From NCBI GenBank assembly GCA_050485425.1, contig JBJHBJ010000012.1, positions 28,595-92,594 on the forward strand: 64,000 nucleotides of DNA. Reading direction: 5' to 3'. Every line of letters begins with the position of its first letter. The first letter of the stretch is position 1. This stretch comes from LSCE01 sp050485425 (GTDB taxonomy: Bacteria; Pseudomonadota; Gammaproteobacteria; Nitrococcales; Aquisalimonadaceae). Below are positions 18,107 to 27,409 of the stretch, piece after piece. The notes under the pieces were generated by a model. It made no database searches and had not been told where the DNA came from. It saw only the letters and a program-made list of their open reading frames with translations. The translations under genes were made by a program, and so were the position numbers.

Positions 18107-18210
18107 GTATCCGGTTGCATCTGACTCGAAAGCGCGAGACACGATACCGCGCCTCACGCTTTCTCGTCCAGCCTGATCCGCGATCCGTGAATCGCGTTAG
18201 CCGTTTCGTC

Positions 18211-19401
<1,191 letters not shown>

Positions 19402-19486
19402 CGAGCCGATCTCCCCGTGCATCCCTTGAAAACCGCGCCAGGGCCGGAAAACCAGCCCCACGAACACGATCACCAACCATGAATAA

Positions 19487-19561
<75 letters not shown>

Positions 19562-19604
19562 CCGTCACGCACGCAGCCCCGTCCGGGACAGGGCCGTCTT
19601 ACTA

Positions 19605-19678
<74 letters not shown>

Positions 19679-19723
19679 CTGGCTACCCAGACCGAGCGAG
19701 TAGGCCGCTCCGTACTTGAAATC

Positions 19724-19808
19724 TGGTGGAGGGGGGAGGATTCGAACCTCCGAAGGCTGTGCCAGCAGATTTACAGTCTGCCCCCTTTGACCGCTCGGGA
19801 ACCCCTCC
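19724..19808 (-). tRNA. tRNA-Tyr (GTA anticodon)
   Basis: 85 nt with encoded CCA and a long variable arm, as expected for bacterial tRNA-Tyr. Acceptor starts GGAGGGGT; anticodon stem CAGAC..ATCTG with GTA; T loop GTTCGAATCC. First gene of the operon. Confidence 0.97.
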
Positions 19809-19825
19809 GAATTTCAGAGCGCGAT

Positions 19826-19854
19826 ACTTTGCGGCAGAGCGGTGCTTCTGTCAA
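19826..19854 (-). promoter_or_regulatory. Stable-RNA promoter for tRNA-Tyr/Gly/Thr-tuf
   Basis: On the minus strand there is a perfect TTGACA (19854-19849), a 17-bp spacer and a weak -10 CAAAGT (19831-19826), followed by a GC-rich discriminator (ATCGCGC). A perfect -35 with a GC-rich discriminator is usual for stringently controlled stable-RNA promoters. The predicted start is about 11 nt before tRNA-Tyr. Confidence 0.65.
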
Positions 19855-19988
19855 CCGTTTCCCGGCATACGGGAGGGGTTTCCACACCGTGCGAAACGCC
19901 GCCGCTTTCCATAGAATAGAGCGCGCCGACGAACAAGCAGCCACACAGCCCATCACCGGGCGACAGACAGCGGAACAAAATCAAGCAG

Positions 19989-20909
19989 ATGCCTATAAGA
20001 AGAGCGCACCCGTTCGCCCCTGCCGTCCTGCTGCTCCTTGTTATACCGCTGTTCTTCATCGACACCACCGAACTGGACCGGCACCTCCCCAGAGAACTGT
20101 ATGCTTTCGCCCATGTGGGCATCTTCGCGCTGCTCACCATGGCGCTGCTGTGCATTCCCGCGCTGGCGCGGCGGCACTACGCGCTGCAGGCAGTGGCCGC
20201 CCTGGTGGCGGTCTTCCTGGTGGGTGGTGCGATCGAACTGATCCAGCCCCAGTTCGGTCGCCAGGCCTCCTGGACCGACCTGAGGCAGAACATGGCCGGC
20301 GCCCTTGCCGCCATCGCATTCATGGCGCCAGCGCGACGGCTGAAGCTGGCGCTGGCACCCGTGGCACTGCTCGCCCTGGTGCTGGAACTGTATGGCCCGA
20401 CCACCACCCTGTGGGACCGTCACGTGGCCAGACAGCAGTTTCCCGTACTGAGCGATTTCGAAACCCGCTTCGAACACCGCCGCTGGTCGAGCGGCACCGT
20501 CACCACCGACATCGCCCGGTCCGGCGCCCACTCGCTGCGGCTGGATCTTGAACCGGGCCGCTACAGCGGCACCATGATGCGCCGCTCGTTCGGCGACTGG
20601 AGCGACTACGACTACTTCCGCTTCAGCGTCTACAACCCGGACGTACAGCCGCTGCTGCTGACGGTTTCCATCCGCGACCACGCGCATTTCCGCCGCGGCG
20701 GCCTCTACAATGACCGCTTCAATCGGCGCTATACGCTGGAACGGGGTTGGAACGACATCAGTATTCCGGTGACGGAAATCGTCTCTGCCCCGCGCGGCCG
20801 GCGCCTGGACGTCTCCGACCTGGCCGAGATCGTGCTGTTCACGAGCAATCTCGCCGAACCCCGACTTATTTATCTGGACCGGGTCATGGTGGACCGGCTC
20901 ACACATTGA
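19989..20909 (+). CDS. VanZ-like membrane protein with C-terminal exported domain
   Basis: 306 residues. The N-terminal ~140 residues contain four to five hydrophobic helices and the VanZ-type pattern (AFAHVGIFALLT; IELIQPQFGRQASWTDLRQN followed by a glycine-containing helix). The remaining ~160 residues are soluble and mostly beta, with FETRFEHRRWSSG, SLRLDLEPGRYSG and a FRFSVYNPD stretch, resembling a galactose-binding-like or carbohydrate-binding fold. The family role is unclear. It is divergent from the tRNA operon, with galE 84 bp downstream, so a role in cell-surface sugar chemistry is possible. The function is not established. Confidence 0.75.
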   Translation: MPIRRAHPFAPAVLLLLVIPLFFIDTTELDRHLPRELYAFAHVGIFALLTMALLCIPALARRHYALQAVAALVAVFLVGGAIELIQPQFGRQASWTDLRQNMAGALAAIAFMAPARRLKLALAPVALLALVLELYGPTTTLWDRHVARQQFPVLSDFETRFEHRRWSSGTVTTDIARSGAHSLRLDLEPGRYSGTMMRRSFGDWSDYDYFRFSVYNPDVQPLLLTVSIRDHAHFRRGGLYNDRFNRRYTLERGWNDISIPVTEIVSAPRGRRLDVSDLAEIVLFTSNLAEPRLIYLDRVMVDRLTH

Positions 20910-20993
20910 AAGTGCTGCGCCGCAGCGGATAATGCAGGGACACACCCGACGCCCCTGGCCACGGAACGCTCAACGACACGGGAACCTCATTCC

Positions 20994-21980
20994 ATGACGC
21001 AACGCCCTATCCTGATCACCGGCGGTGCCGGCTACATCGGCAGCCACGTGGTGAAACAGCTTGGCCGCCGCGGCGAGCAAGTGGTGGTACTGGACGATCT
21101 CAGCACCGGTTTCGCCGATGCCGTCACCCATGGCGAACTGGTGGAGGGCAGCACCGCCGACCGGCAACTGGTCAGCGGGCTGCTGGAACGGCACGGTATC
21201 GACACCGTCATGCACTTCGCGGCGCACACCATCGTGCCGGAATCCGTGGCTGATCCACTCAAGTACTACGGCAACAACACCTGCGCAACACGCAACCTGC
21301 TCGCCTGCTGCCAGCAGGCCGGCGTGCGCAATTTCATTTTCTCGTCCACGGCCGCCGTCTACGGCATCCCGGACAGCGGTATCGCGCGCGAGGACTCGCC
21401 CAACGCGCCGATCAACCCCTACGGCACGTCCAAGCTGATGTCGGAATGGATGCTCAGGGACCTCTCGGCCGCCACCCCGCTGAAGCACGTGGCGCTGCGC
21501 TATTTCAACGTCGCCGGCTGCGACCCCGAAGGCGAGATCGGCCAGTCCACCCGCAAGGCGACGCTGCTGGTGAAGGTGGCCTGCGAGGCGGCGGTGGGTA
21601 AGCGCCCCCACGTTTCCATCTTCGGCACCGACTACGACACCCCCGACGGCACGGGGGTACGGGACTACATCCATGTGGAAGACCTGGCCGCTGCTCATCT
21701 CAAGGCGCTGGACTACCTGAGGAACGGCGGCGAATCCACCACGCTGAACTGCGGCTACGGGCACGGCTACAGCGTGCGGGAGGTGCTGGAGATGGTGGAG
21801 AAGGTGAACGGCAAGCCGCTGACCATAATCGAGGAACCCCGCCGCGCCGGGGACCCGCCGACGCTGGTGGCGGAAGCGAAGCGCATCCGCAGCGTGCTGG
21901 GATGGGAGCCGGAGCACAACAGCCTGGAGGAGATTGTGCGCACCTCGCTGGCGTGGGAGCGGCGGTTGGCAGAAAGCTGA
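20994..21980 (+). CDS. galE: UDP-glucose 4-epimerase
   Basis: Interconverts UDP-glucose and UDP-galactose (or the acetamido forms) and so supplies sugar donors for polysaccharide. 328 residues, an extended short-chain dehydrogenase: NAD-binding TGGAGYIGSH at residues 9-18, catalytic Ser/Thr at SSTAAVYG (about 117-124) and YGTSK with Tyr143/Lys147. Length is typical. The repeat array begins 10 bp after its stop codon. Confidence 0.93.
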   Translation: MTQRPILITGGAGYIGSHVVKQLGRRGEQVVVLDDLSTGFADAVTHGELVEGSTADRQLVSGLLERHGIDTVMHFAAHTIVPESVADPLKYYGNNTCATRNLLACCQQAGVRNFIFSSTAAVYGIPDSGIAREDSPNAPINPYGTSKLMSEWMLRDLSAATPLKHVALRYFNVAGCDPEGEIGQSTRKATLLVKVACEAAVGKRPHVSIFGTDYDTPDGTGVRDYIHVEDLAAAHLKALDYLRNGGESTTLNCGYGHGYSVREVLEMVEKVNGKPLTIIEEPRRAGDPPTLVAEAKRIRSVLGWEPEHNSLEEIVRTSLAWERRLAES

Positions 21981-21990
21981 CAGACCGTTT

Positions 21991-22991
21991 GTTGGGGTTC
22001 GCTGCGCTCACCGCCAACCTACCCGTCCCTGAACGAACCGGCGGCGATCAACGAAAGGTAGTCCCACGTAGGGTGTGCAGGCCGCAGGGCCTGCGCACCG
22101 GACCAGGCTGGGAATCGGTGCGCACCACGCCGTAGTGCACACCCTACGACTACCTGTAGGTTGGCGGTGAGCCGAAGGCGAACCCCAACAAACGAGCGGC
22201 ACCAACCGCCCCACCGGCTGACGCGAACCGGCGGCAATCAACGAATGGCGGCCCCCACGTAGGGTGTGCAGGCCGCAAGGCCTGCGCACCGGGCCAGGCT
22301 GGGAATCGGTGCGCACCACGCCGTGGTGCACACCCTACGACGACTACCTGTAGGTTGGCGGTGAGCCGAAGGCGAACCCCAACAAACGAGCGGCACCAAC
22401 CGCCCCACCGGCTGACGCGAACCGGCGGCAATCAACGAATGGCGGCCCCCACGTAGGGTGTGCAGGNNNNNNNNNNNNNNNNNNNNNNNNNNNNNNNNNN
22501 NNNNNNNNNNNNNNNNNNNNNNNNNNNNNNNNNNNNNNNNNNNNNNNNNNNNNNNNNNNNNNNNNNTACCTGTAGGTTGGCGGTGAGCCGAAGGCGAACC
22601 CCAACAAACGAGCGGCACCAACCGCCCCACCGGCTGACGCGAACCGGCGGCAATCAACGAATGGCGGCCCCCACGTAGGGTGTGCAGGCCGCAGGGCCTG
22701 CGCACCGGGCCAGGCTGGGAGATGGTGCGCACCACGTCGTGGTGCACACCCCACGACGACTACCTGTAGGTTGGCGGTGAGCCGAAGGCGAACCCCAACA
22801 AACGAGCGGCACCAACCGCCCACCGGCTGACGCGAACCGGCGGCAATCAACGAATGGCGGCCCCACGTAGGGTGTGCAGGCCGCAGGGCCTGCGCACCGG
22901 GCCAGGCTGGGAGATGGTGCGCACCACGCCGTGGTGCACACCCTACGACGACTACCTGTAGGTTGGCGGTGAGCCGAAGGCGAACCCCAAC
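21991..22991. repeat. Tandem array of ~190-194 bp palindromic repeat units
   Basis: At least five copies of one unit start at 22035, 22225, 22419, 22641 and 22834 (marker GAACCGGCGGC), with periods of 190, 194, [gap], and 193 bp. Each unit has two modules: a palindrome bounded by GTAGGGTGTGCA and TGCACACCCTAC, and a REP-like module GTAGGTTGGCGGTGAGC...CGAACCCCAAC. The array opens with the REP module inverted (GTTGGGGTTCGC at 21991) and closes with it direct. A further inverted REP copy lies at 23099-23127. No spacer-like unique sequences, so this is not CRISPR. True copy number is unknown because of the N gap. Confidence 0.9.
22467..22566. other. Assembly gap (100 N)
   Basis: Exactly 100 N inside the tandem array. 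The round number suggests a placeholder of unknown true length, caused by the repeat. The distance between flanking unit starts (222 bp) is not a multiple of the repeat period, which supports that. Confidence 0.98.
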
Positions 22992-23233
22992 AAACCGGGC
23001 GACACCAGCCACTCGCCGCCTGGCGGGAAACAGCGACGGCTGACGTGAGGGATTTTTCGCAGTAGGGTTCGGAGGAAGACGCGCGTTGCGCTTTTCATGT
23101 TGGGGTTCGCTGCGCCCACCGCCAACCGACGCTTTCACCGGTCGGGTGGGTCGATGAGGCGCACCAGCGAATGCCAACAGTGATCGCTCGCGGGCGCGCC
23201 GCTATGCAGACCCCGGCACAAAGGAATGGAACC

Positions 23234-24658
23234 ATGACCACGATCACCCCCGTTGTCCTCTCCGGCGGCTCCGGCACCCGGCTATGGCCCCTGTCCCGGG
23301 AACGCTATCCCAAACAGTTGCTGCCGCTGACCGGATCGGATTCCACACTGCTTCAGCTCACCATGGAACGGCTGCGCGGGCTGGAGGAGATCCAACGACC
23401 CATCGTGGTCTGCAACAATGAGCACCGCTTCCTGGTGGCCGAACAACTGCGCGACGGGGACTGGGGCACGCCACACATCATGCTCGAACCCGTGGGGCGC
23501 AACACCGCGCCCGGCGTGGCCGTGGCCGCGCTGCAGGTGATGCAGGAAGACCCCGAAGCCATCATGCTGGTCATGCCGTCCGATCACCTCATCCAGGACG
23601 CGCTCGCGTATCACCAGGCGGTCCGCACCGGTGCCAGAGCCGCCGCCGAGGGTGCACTGGTCACCTTCGGCATCCGTCCCGCCTACCCGGAAACCGGCTA
23701 CGGCTACATCCGGGCCGGCAAGCAGTTCGCCTCCGGCAACGCCGCGGCCAAGGTGGAGCAGTTCGTGGAGAAGCCGGACCTCGCCACCGCCGAGCAATAC
23801 CTGAAATCCGGCGACTACCTCTGGAACAGCGGCATCTTCATGTTTCGCGCCGACCGCTTCCTGAGTGAGCTCCGCGAACACGCCCCGGACATCCTCAAGG
23901 CCTGCGAACAGGCCCTGGCCAAGGCCAAGCCGGACCTGGACTTCCTGCGCCTCGACGCAGAAGCTTTCGCCGCCTGCCCCAGCGACTCCATCGACTACGC
24001 GGTGATGGAGAAAACCACGCGCGCCGCCGTGGTTCCCATGGACGCCGGCTGGAGCGACCTGGGCTCGTGGTCGGCGTTGCATGACGCCAGCCCGCAGTCC
24101 GCCGATGGCAACGTTGCCATCGGCGACGTGCTCAGCCACAACAGCAGCAACTGCTACGTGCGGGCGGAAAGCCGCCTGGTCGCCACGCTGGGCATGCAGG
24201 ACTGCATCGTCGTGGAAACGCCGGACGCCGTGCTGGTCGCCGCCAAGGACCAGATCCAGGATGTGAAGAAGCTGGTGGAGCAACTCCGCGAGAGCGGCCG
24301 CGAGGAAGTGTTGAACCACCGGCGCGTCGAGCGCCCCTGGGGCAGTTACGAGGGCATCGCTCAGGCCGACCGCTTCCAGGTCAAGCGCATCGTCGTCGCC
24401 CCCGGCCGCAGCCTGTCCCTGCAGATGCACCACCACCGCGCCGAGCACTGGATCGTGGTCAAGGGCACCGGCCGCGTGATTCGCGGCGACGACACCTTCC
24501 TGATCAGCGAAGACGAATCCACTTATATATCTCTGGGCACCATGCACCGCCTGGAGAACCCCGGTGTGATTCCCCTGGAACTCATTGAGGTCCAGACGGG
24601 TAGTTACCTGGGGGAGGACGACATCGTCCGGTTCGAGGATAACTACGGGCGGAGCTAG
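23234..24658 (+). CDS. manC: Mannose-1-phosphate guanylyltransferase / mannose-6-phosphate isomerase
   Basis: Bifunctional enzyme (AlgA/ManC/CpsB type, 474 residues) making mannose-6-phosphate and GDP-mannose. The start at ATG 23234 has AAGGA upstream and gives MTTITPVVLSGGSGTRLWPL; the open frame extends 21 codons further but without support. N-terminal pyrophosphorylase: GGSGTRLWPLSRERYPKQ (about residues 11-28) and FVEKPD. C-terminal cupin isomerase: RPWGSYEG, the metal-binding QMHHHRAEHW and the final ESTYISLGTMHRLENPG. Likely supplies mannose-type donors to the polysaccharide locus. Confidence 0.95.
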   Translation: MTTITPVVLSGGSGTRLWPLSRERYPKQLLPLTGSDSTLLQLTMERLRGLEEIQRPIVVCNNEHRFLVAEQLRDGDWGTPHIMLEPVGRNTAPGVAVAALQVMQEDPEAIMLVMPSDHLIQDALAYHQAVRTGARAAAEGALVTFGIRPAYPETGYGYIRAGKQFASGNAAAKVEQFVEKPDLATAEQYLKSGDYLWNSGIFMFRADRFLSELREHAPDILKACEQALAKAKPDLDFLRLDAEAFAACPSDSIDYAVMEKTTRAAVVPMDAGWSDLGSWSALHDASPQSADGNVAIGDVLSHNSSNCYVRAESRLVATLGMQDCIVVETPDAVLVAAKDQIQDVKKLVEQLRESGREEVLNHRRVERPWGSYEGIAQADRFQVKRIVVAPGRSLSLQMHHHRAEHWIVVKGTGRVIRGDDTFLISEDESTYISLGTMHRLENPGVIPLELIEVQTGSYLGEDDIVRFEDNYGRS

Positions 24659-24682
24659 TGTTTCCGGCCTTGCGGCCGGATC

Positions 24683-24889
24683 GGTGGCAACCGCCTGCGG
24701 CGGTTACCCCCCTACGGCGGATCCGCTCAAGCGCAGGGTGCTCAGAGCCGGAGGCGATGCGCACCGGTCACGCCAATGGTGCGCATCGCTTTGCTCTGAG
24801 CACCCTACGGTCTTGACCAACAAGACGGCATCTACGTCGGGATACCCCTGCGGCGGCAGTAGGGGAGTAACCGCGTAGCGGTTGCTACC
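24683..24889. repeat. Nested palindromic intergenic element, copy A
   Basis: The outer module begins GGTGGCAACCGCC and ends GCGGTTGCTACC, with GGTTACCCCCCTAC and GTAGGGGAGTAACC as inner borders. Nested inside is a palindrome AGGGTGCTCAGAGC ... GCTCTGAGCACCCT (24735-24808). The same nested element recurs at 63290-63491, and the outer module alone recurs inverted at 27205-27310. No coding capacity. Confidence 0.85.
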
Positions 24890-25161
24890 ATCGGGCATGC
24901 CCGAATACCGTCACGAGGCCTTGGCGCATTCGGGCCGCGTTTCCGGTCAGGCCGCCTGTGAACCCCACGCCTTCCGGCGACAGCCGGACGCTATCGGCTG
25001 TCTCTCCCCGGGGACACGTTTTCTTAGACCGGAAATCCCTCCAGAATGCTCCCGCGCAGCACGCTCCAAGCGATGTCTGCGCGGGGGGGGCACCTGCCCA
25101 ACACAGTTCGAATTTCCTGTTCTGGGGGCGTCAGCGGCAGCGCTGGTGCAAGGGAGTTTCT
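24890..25161. other. Intergenic stretch upstream of the first FnIII lipoprotein
   Basis: No gene is supported here; open frames are not preceded by ribosome-binding sites. It holds an 8-bp perfect inverted repeat GACAGCCG/CGGCTGTC (24979-25002) and a 7-bp one, CGCGCAG/CTGCGCG, near 25053-25083. A run of eight G lies at 25082-25089. No riboswitch consensus was recognised. Confidence 0.5.
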
Positions 25162-25596
25162 GTGTCTGGAAAAACCTATGTGACGACACGCGGGCAGGCG
25201 GTGAAACTTGCCGTCGTGGCCTGCTGTGCGCTGATGTTGAGCGCATGCATCGGAGGAGGCTCGGGAGGCTCCTCGGGCGGCGGAGGAAAAGACGCCCAGT
25301 CAACGGCTCAGTCTCCGCCTGTAGGGAACGAAGAACTGACATTGTCCTGGATACCTCCGTCCACGCGGATGGACGGCTCCAGCCTCTACCTCTACGAACT
25401 CGGCGGCTACGAGATCCTGTACGGCACGGTGGACGGAAAATTCAGCTGGCGCGTGGACGTCCGCGACGAAAATGCCACCACCGCCACGCTCCGGAACCTG
25501 AAAAGCGGCCTGGCCTACTACATCATGGTCCGTGTCTACGACGTGGAAGGACGCTACAGCGGTTACTCGCCGCAACAGGTGGTTACCGTACGCTGA
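25162..25596 (+). CDS. Fibronectin type III-like lipoprotein (first of a pair)
   Basis: 144 residues. I start at GTG 25162 because AGGGAG lies just upstream and the resulting N-terminus is a lipoprotein signal: basic/polar start, hydrophobic core, then LMLSAC with lipid-attachment Cys29. A Gly/Ser linker (about 30-45) follows, then one beta-sandwich domain with ELTLSWIPPS, YEILYGT and GLAYYIMVRVYD, the usual fibronectin type III pattern. No Asp after Cys, so outer-membrane location is likely. Related to 26686-27123. Function unknown. Confidence 0.8.
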   Translation: MSGKTYVTTRGQAVKLAVVACCALMLSACIGGGSGGSSGGGGKDAQSTAQSPPVGNEELTLSWIPPSTRMDGSSLYLYELGGYEILYGTVDGKFSWRVDVRDENATTATLRNLKSGLAYYIMVRVYDVEGRYSGYSPQQVVTVR

Positions 25597-25603
25597 GTCT
25601 GCC

Positions 25604-25645
25604 CCGGGGTGCCGCCGGATTTGGAAACAACCGGCGGCGCCCCGG
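25604..25645. terminator. Strong stem-loop after the FnIII lipoprotein gene
   Basis: CGGGGTGCCGCCGG and CCGGCGGCGCCCCG pair over about 14-15 bp with one G-U and a 12-nt loop. There is no U-tract on either side, so this may protect the transcript end rather than terminate on its own. Confidence 0.5.
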
Positions 25646-25732
25646 ATGCTCGTCAGCATTCTTTACAGTCGGGCTGAGAAGACAGATGACCCGACACACC
25701 ATCTCCAAAACCAATCAATAACTTGCCAATGC

Positions 25733-25748
25733 TGGCCCGGACCTTGCT
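25733..25748 (+). promoter_or_regulatory. Sigma-54 promoter of PEP-CTERM gene 25796
   Basis: TGGCCCGGACCTTGCT fits TGGCNC-N5-TTGCT with the invariant GG and GC 10 nt apart. It lies 48 nt from the -12 GC to the ATG, a sensible 5' leader. The activator is probably the PrsR protein encoded at 30232-31578. Confidence 0.8.
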
Positions 25749-25795
25749 ATGTATTGCCTGCCAATAACTAACCTAAGGACAAGGTGGGCACAACA

Positions 25796-26458
25796 ATGCG
25801 CAAGATCTCCTTACTGCTGGGCTCGCTCTTTGCAGCCCTGTTTCTGGCTTTCTCGGCCCAAGCCTCCACGATCGACGTCAAGTACGACGGCTTCGTGAAC
25901 GGCTCCAGCCAGGGCAAGATCTCCGGCCCGCGGAACGCCACCGTCAACGCCGGCCAGTTCCAGTTCAAGACCGGTCAGGACTGGAACGACACCCTGGAAG
26001 CCTTCTGCCTGGATGTCACCACCAACCTGATCACGAACAAGAGCACCGTGGTGACCTACAACGTGGTCAACGCCAACGACTACGCCCCGCTCGGTAATGA
26101 GCGGCTGGGCCTGGTCAGCGCCCTCTACCACAACCATGCGGGCTCCCTGGGCAACAGCACCAACGACGCTGCCTTCCAGCTGGCGCTGTGGTCCATTCTC
26201 TATCAGGACACTTCCCCCTCGTTCGGCTTCAGCAATTTCTCCTCAGCCGTCATGCAGACGGCAGCAGGCTGGCTGGAAACGCTGACCGCCTGGACCGGGC
26301 CGAGCCAGTACGATTTCTGGGTGCTGACCCCGAACTCCCACAACACGCAGACCCTGATCACGGTAACGCCGAAGTCTGTGCCGGAGCCGGGCATGCTGGC
26401 ACTGCTGGGGGCTGGCCTGCTTCTGCTGGTGGCCGTGCGCCGCCGCAAGGCCGGATAA
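25796..26458 (+). CDS. PEP-CTERM surface protein with putative thioester motifs
   Basis: 220 residues from ATG 25796 (MRKISLLLGS); a GTG four codons upstream (25784) is an alternative start. Signal peptide 1-23 (cleavage after AQA). The C-terminus is the exosortase signal VPEPGMLALLG, then a hydrophobic helix and RRRK. Between them, EAFCLDV (Cys71) and AAFQLALW (Gln128) match the two half-motifs of Cys-Gln internal-thioester adhesin domains. The protein would be exported by Sec, processed by XrtA (57463-55934) and anchored or released at the cell surface. A sigma-54 promoter precedes it and a strong terminator follows. Confidence 0.88.
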   Translation: MRKISLLLGSLFAALFLAFSAQASTIDVKYDGFVNGSSQGKISGPRNATVNAGQFQFKTGQDWNDTLEAFCLDVTTNLITNKSTVVTYNVVNANDYAPLGNERLGLVSALYHNHAGSLGNSTNDAAFQLALWSILYQDTSPSFGFSNFSSAVMQTAAGWLETLTAWTGPSQYDFWVLTPNSHNTQTLITVTPKSVPEPGMLALLGAGLLLLVAVRRRKAG

Positions 26459-26486
26459 TCAATAATAATAAATGGGCACCATTGAG

Positions 26487-26510
26487 CCCGGGCCTCAGCC
26501 CGGGTTTTTT
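26487..26510 (+). terminator. Intrinsic terminator of PEP-CTERM gene 25796
   Basis: Perfect 7-bp stem CCCGGGC/GCCCGGG with loop CTCA, followed by six T (26505-26510). Confidence 0.92.
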
Positions 26511-26647
26511 GTCGTCATTAAAAAACAATTACATACAGCATCCTTCTCGATTTAATATGAACTGATTCACAGCGAACTTTCAAAACGTGACGAAGTTCAC
26601 ATGTCGTCCGCGAAGCGAGACACAGTACGCATAGCCACCGCTCCGTA

Positions 26648-26674
26648 GAGTTGACCCCACGTTTCGGTCAACTC
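26648..26674. promoter_or_regulatory. Inverted repeat in front of the second FnIII lipoprotein
   Basis: GAGTTGACC (26648-26656) and GGTCAACTC (26666-26674) form a perfect 9-bp inverted repeat ending three bases before the AAGGA ribosome-binding site. It could be an operator or an mRNA hairpin that controls translation. No matching copy was found by eye elsewhere in the window. Confidence 0.45.
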
Positions 26675-26685
26675 GCAAGGACGGC

Positions 26686-27123
26686 ATGGCTATCATGTTC
26701 TCTCGCTTCCCGGCCATCACAGCGAAAATCAGCACCCCTCTCACGCTCGCGCTGGCAGTCTCCGCTGCCGTGTTGCTCGGCGGCTGTGTGAGCGAGAGCA
26801 GCTCCAGTTCCGGTGGATCCGGCGACGGCAACCCGGTGAGCTCCCAGCCCAGCAACAACATCGGGCAGGTGAACCTGAGCTGGGTGGAACCCACGTTGCG
26901 GGAGAATGGCGACCCCCTGGTTCTCAGCGATATTTCCGGTTACGAGGTACATTACGGCACCACTAGCGGCGACTATACGGAAGTGCTGGAAGTTGCCTAC
27001 CCCGACACCTCCGTGAGCATCAACAGCCTGGGTGCCGGCCGCTGGTACTTCGCAGTAAGAACGGTGGACACCGAACAGCGCCGGAGCCGGTTCTCGGAAG
27101 AGAAGAGCGTCTGGATCAACTGA
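26686..27123 (+). CDS. Fibronectin type III-like lipoprotein (second of a pair)
   Basis: 145 residues with AAGGA four bases before the ATG. The signal peptide ends AAVLLGGC with lipid-attachment Cys34, followed by a Ser/Gly-rich linker. The rest (VNLSWVEPTLRENG, GYEVHYGT, GRWYFAVRTVDTE) is one fibronectin type III domain that parallels 25162-25596 in size, layout and several motifs. The two flank a PEP-CTERM gene, so a role with surface proteins or polysaccharide is possible. Function unknown. Confidence 0.82.
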   Translation: MAIMFSRFPAITAKISTPLTLALAVSAAVLLGGCVSESSSSSGGSGDGNPVSSQPSNNIGQVNLSWVEPTLRENGDPLVLSDISGYEVHYGTTSGDYTEVLEVAYPDTSVSINSLGAGRWYFAVRTVDTEQRRSRFSEEKSVWIN

Positions 27124-27204
27124 TCCGTCCCGGACACGAAAATGACCTCGCGGGGATGGGTTCCGTGGCAGACGCTGTCGGGCACAGGCGGACTTTCGCC
27201 CGGC

Positions 27205-27310
27205 GGTAGCAACCGCTGCGCGGTTACTCCCCTACAGCGGGATGTATTCAGGCGGCGGGATGCATACGGCCAGTCGCGTAGGGAGGTAATCACCGCAGGC
27301 GATTGCCACC
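27205..27310. repeat. Palindromic intergenic element, copy C (outer module only, inverted)
   Basis: Begins GGTAGCAACCGCTGCGCGGTTACTCCCCTAC-like and ends GTAGGGAGGTAATCACC...GATTGCCACC. Read on the other strand it has the same ends as copies A (24683-24889) and B (63290-63491), but the inner GGGTGCTCAGAGC palindrome is absent and unrelated sequence fills the middle. Confidence 0.8.
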
Positions 27311-27351
27311 GTTCCGGCCGCCAGGCCGGAAACAGGAAGTGCGCTGAACCC

Positions 27352-27382
27352 AAAAAGCCCGGAGCAAATGCTCCGGGCTTTT
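27352..27382. terminator. Bidirectional intrinsic terminator (after prsT)
   Basis: AAGCCCGGAGC, loop AAAT, GCTCCGGGCTT: perfect 11-bp stem. A five-A run on the left gives a U-tract for prsT (minus) and a short T run on the right serves the plus strand. Confidence 0.9.
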
Positions 27383-27409
27383 ACGTCATGGCGCCGGCAA
27401 CGCCGGCGG

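Noticed and set aside
21991..22991. CRISPR array
   Set aside because: Period is about 190 bp, the units are repeats through their full length, there are no unique spacers and no cas genes.
22008..23177. Repetitive open frames across the 22-kb array
   Set aside because: They result from the tandem repeat and some run through the N gap; no start signals and no protein-like composition.
25082..25103. Sigma-54 element before the first FnIII lipoprotein
   Set aside because: GG-N10-GC can be fitted in the G-run by chance, but the -24 T and -12 TTGC are lacking.
24905..25161. Cyclic-di-GMP or other riboswitch before the lipoprotein gene
   Set aside because: Short inverted repeats exist but none of the conserved riboswitch core sequences could be seen.
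24882..25721. 279-codon plus-strand frame overlapping the first FnIII lipoprotein
   Set aside because: Different frame from the lipoprotein, Arg-rich, no ribosome-binding site; the lipoprotein has a clear signal peptide and domain.
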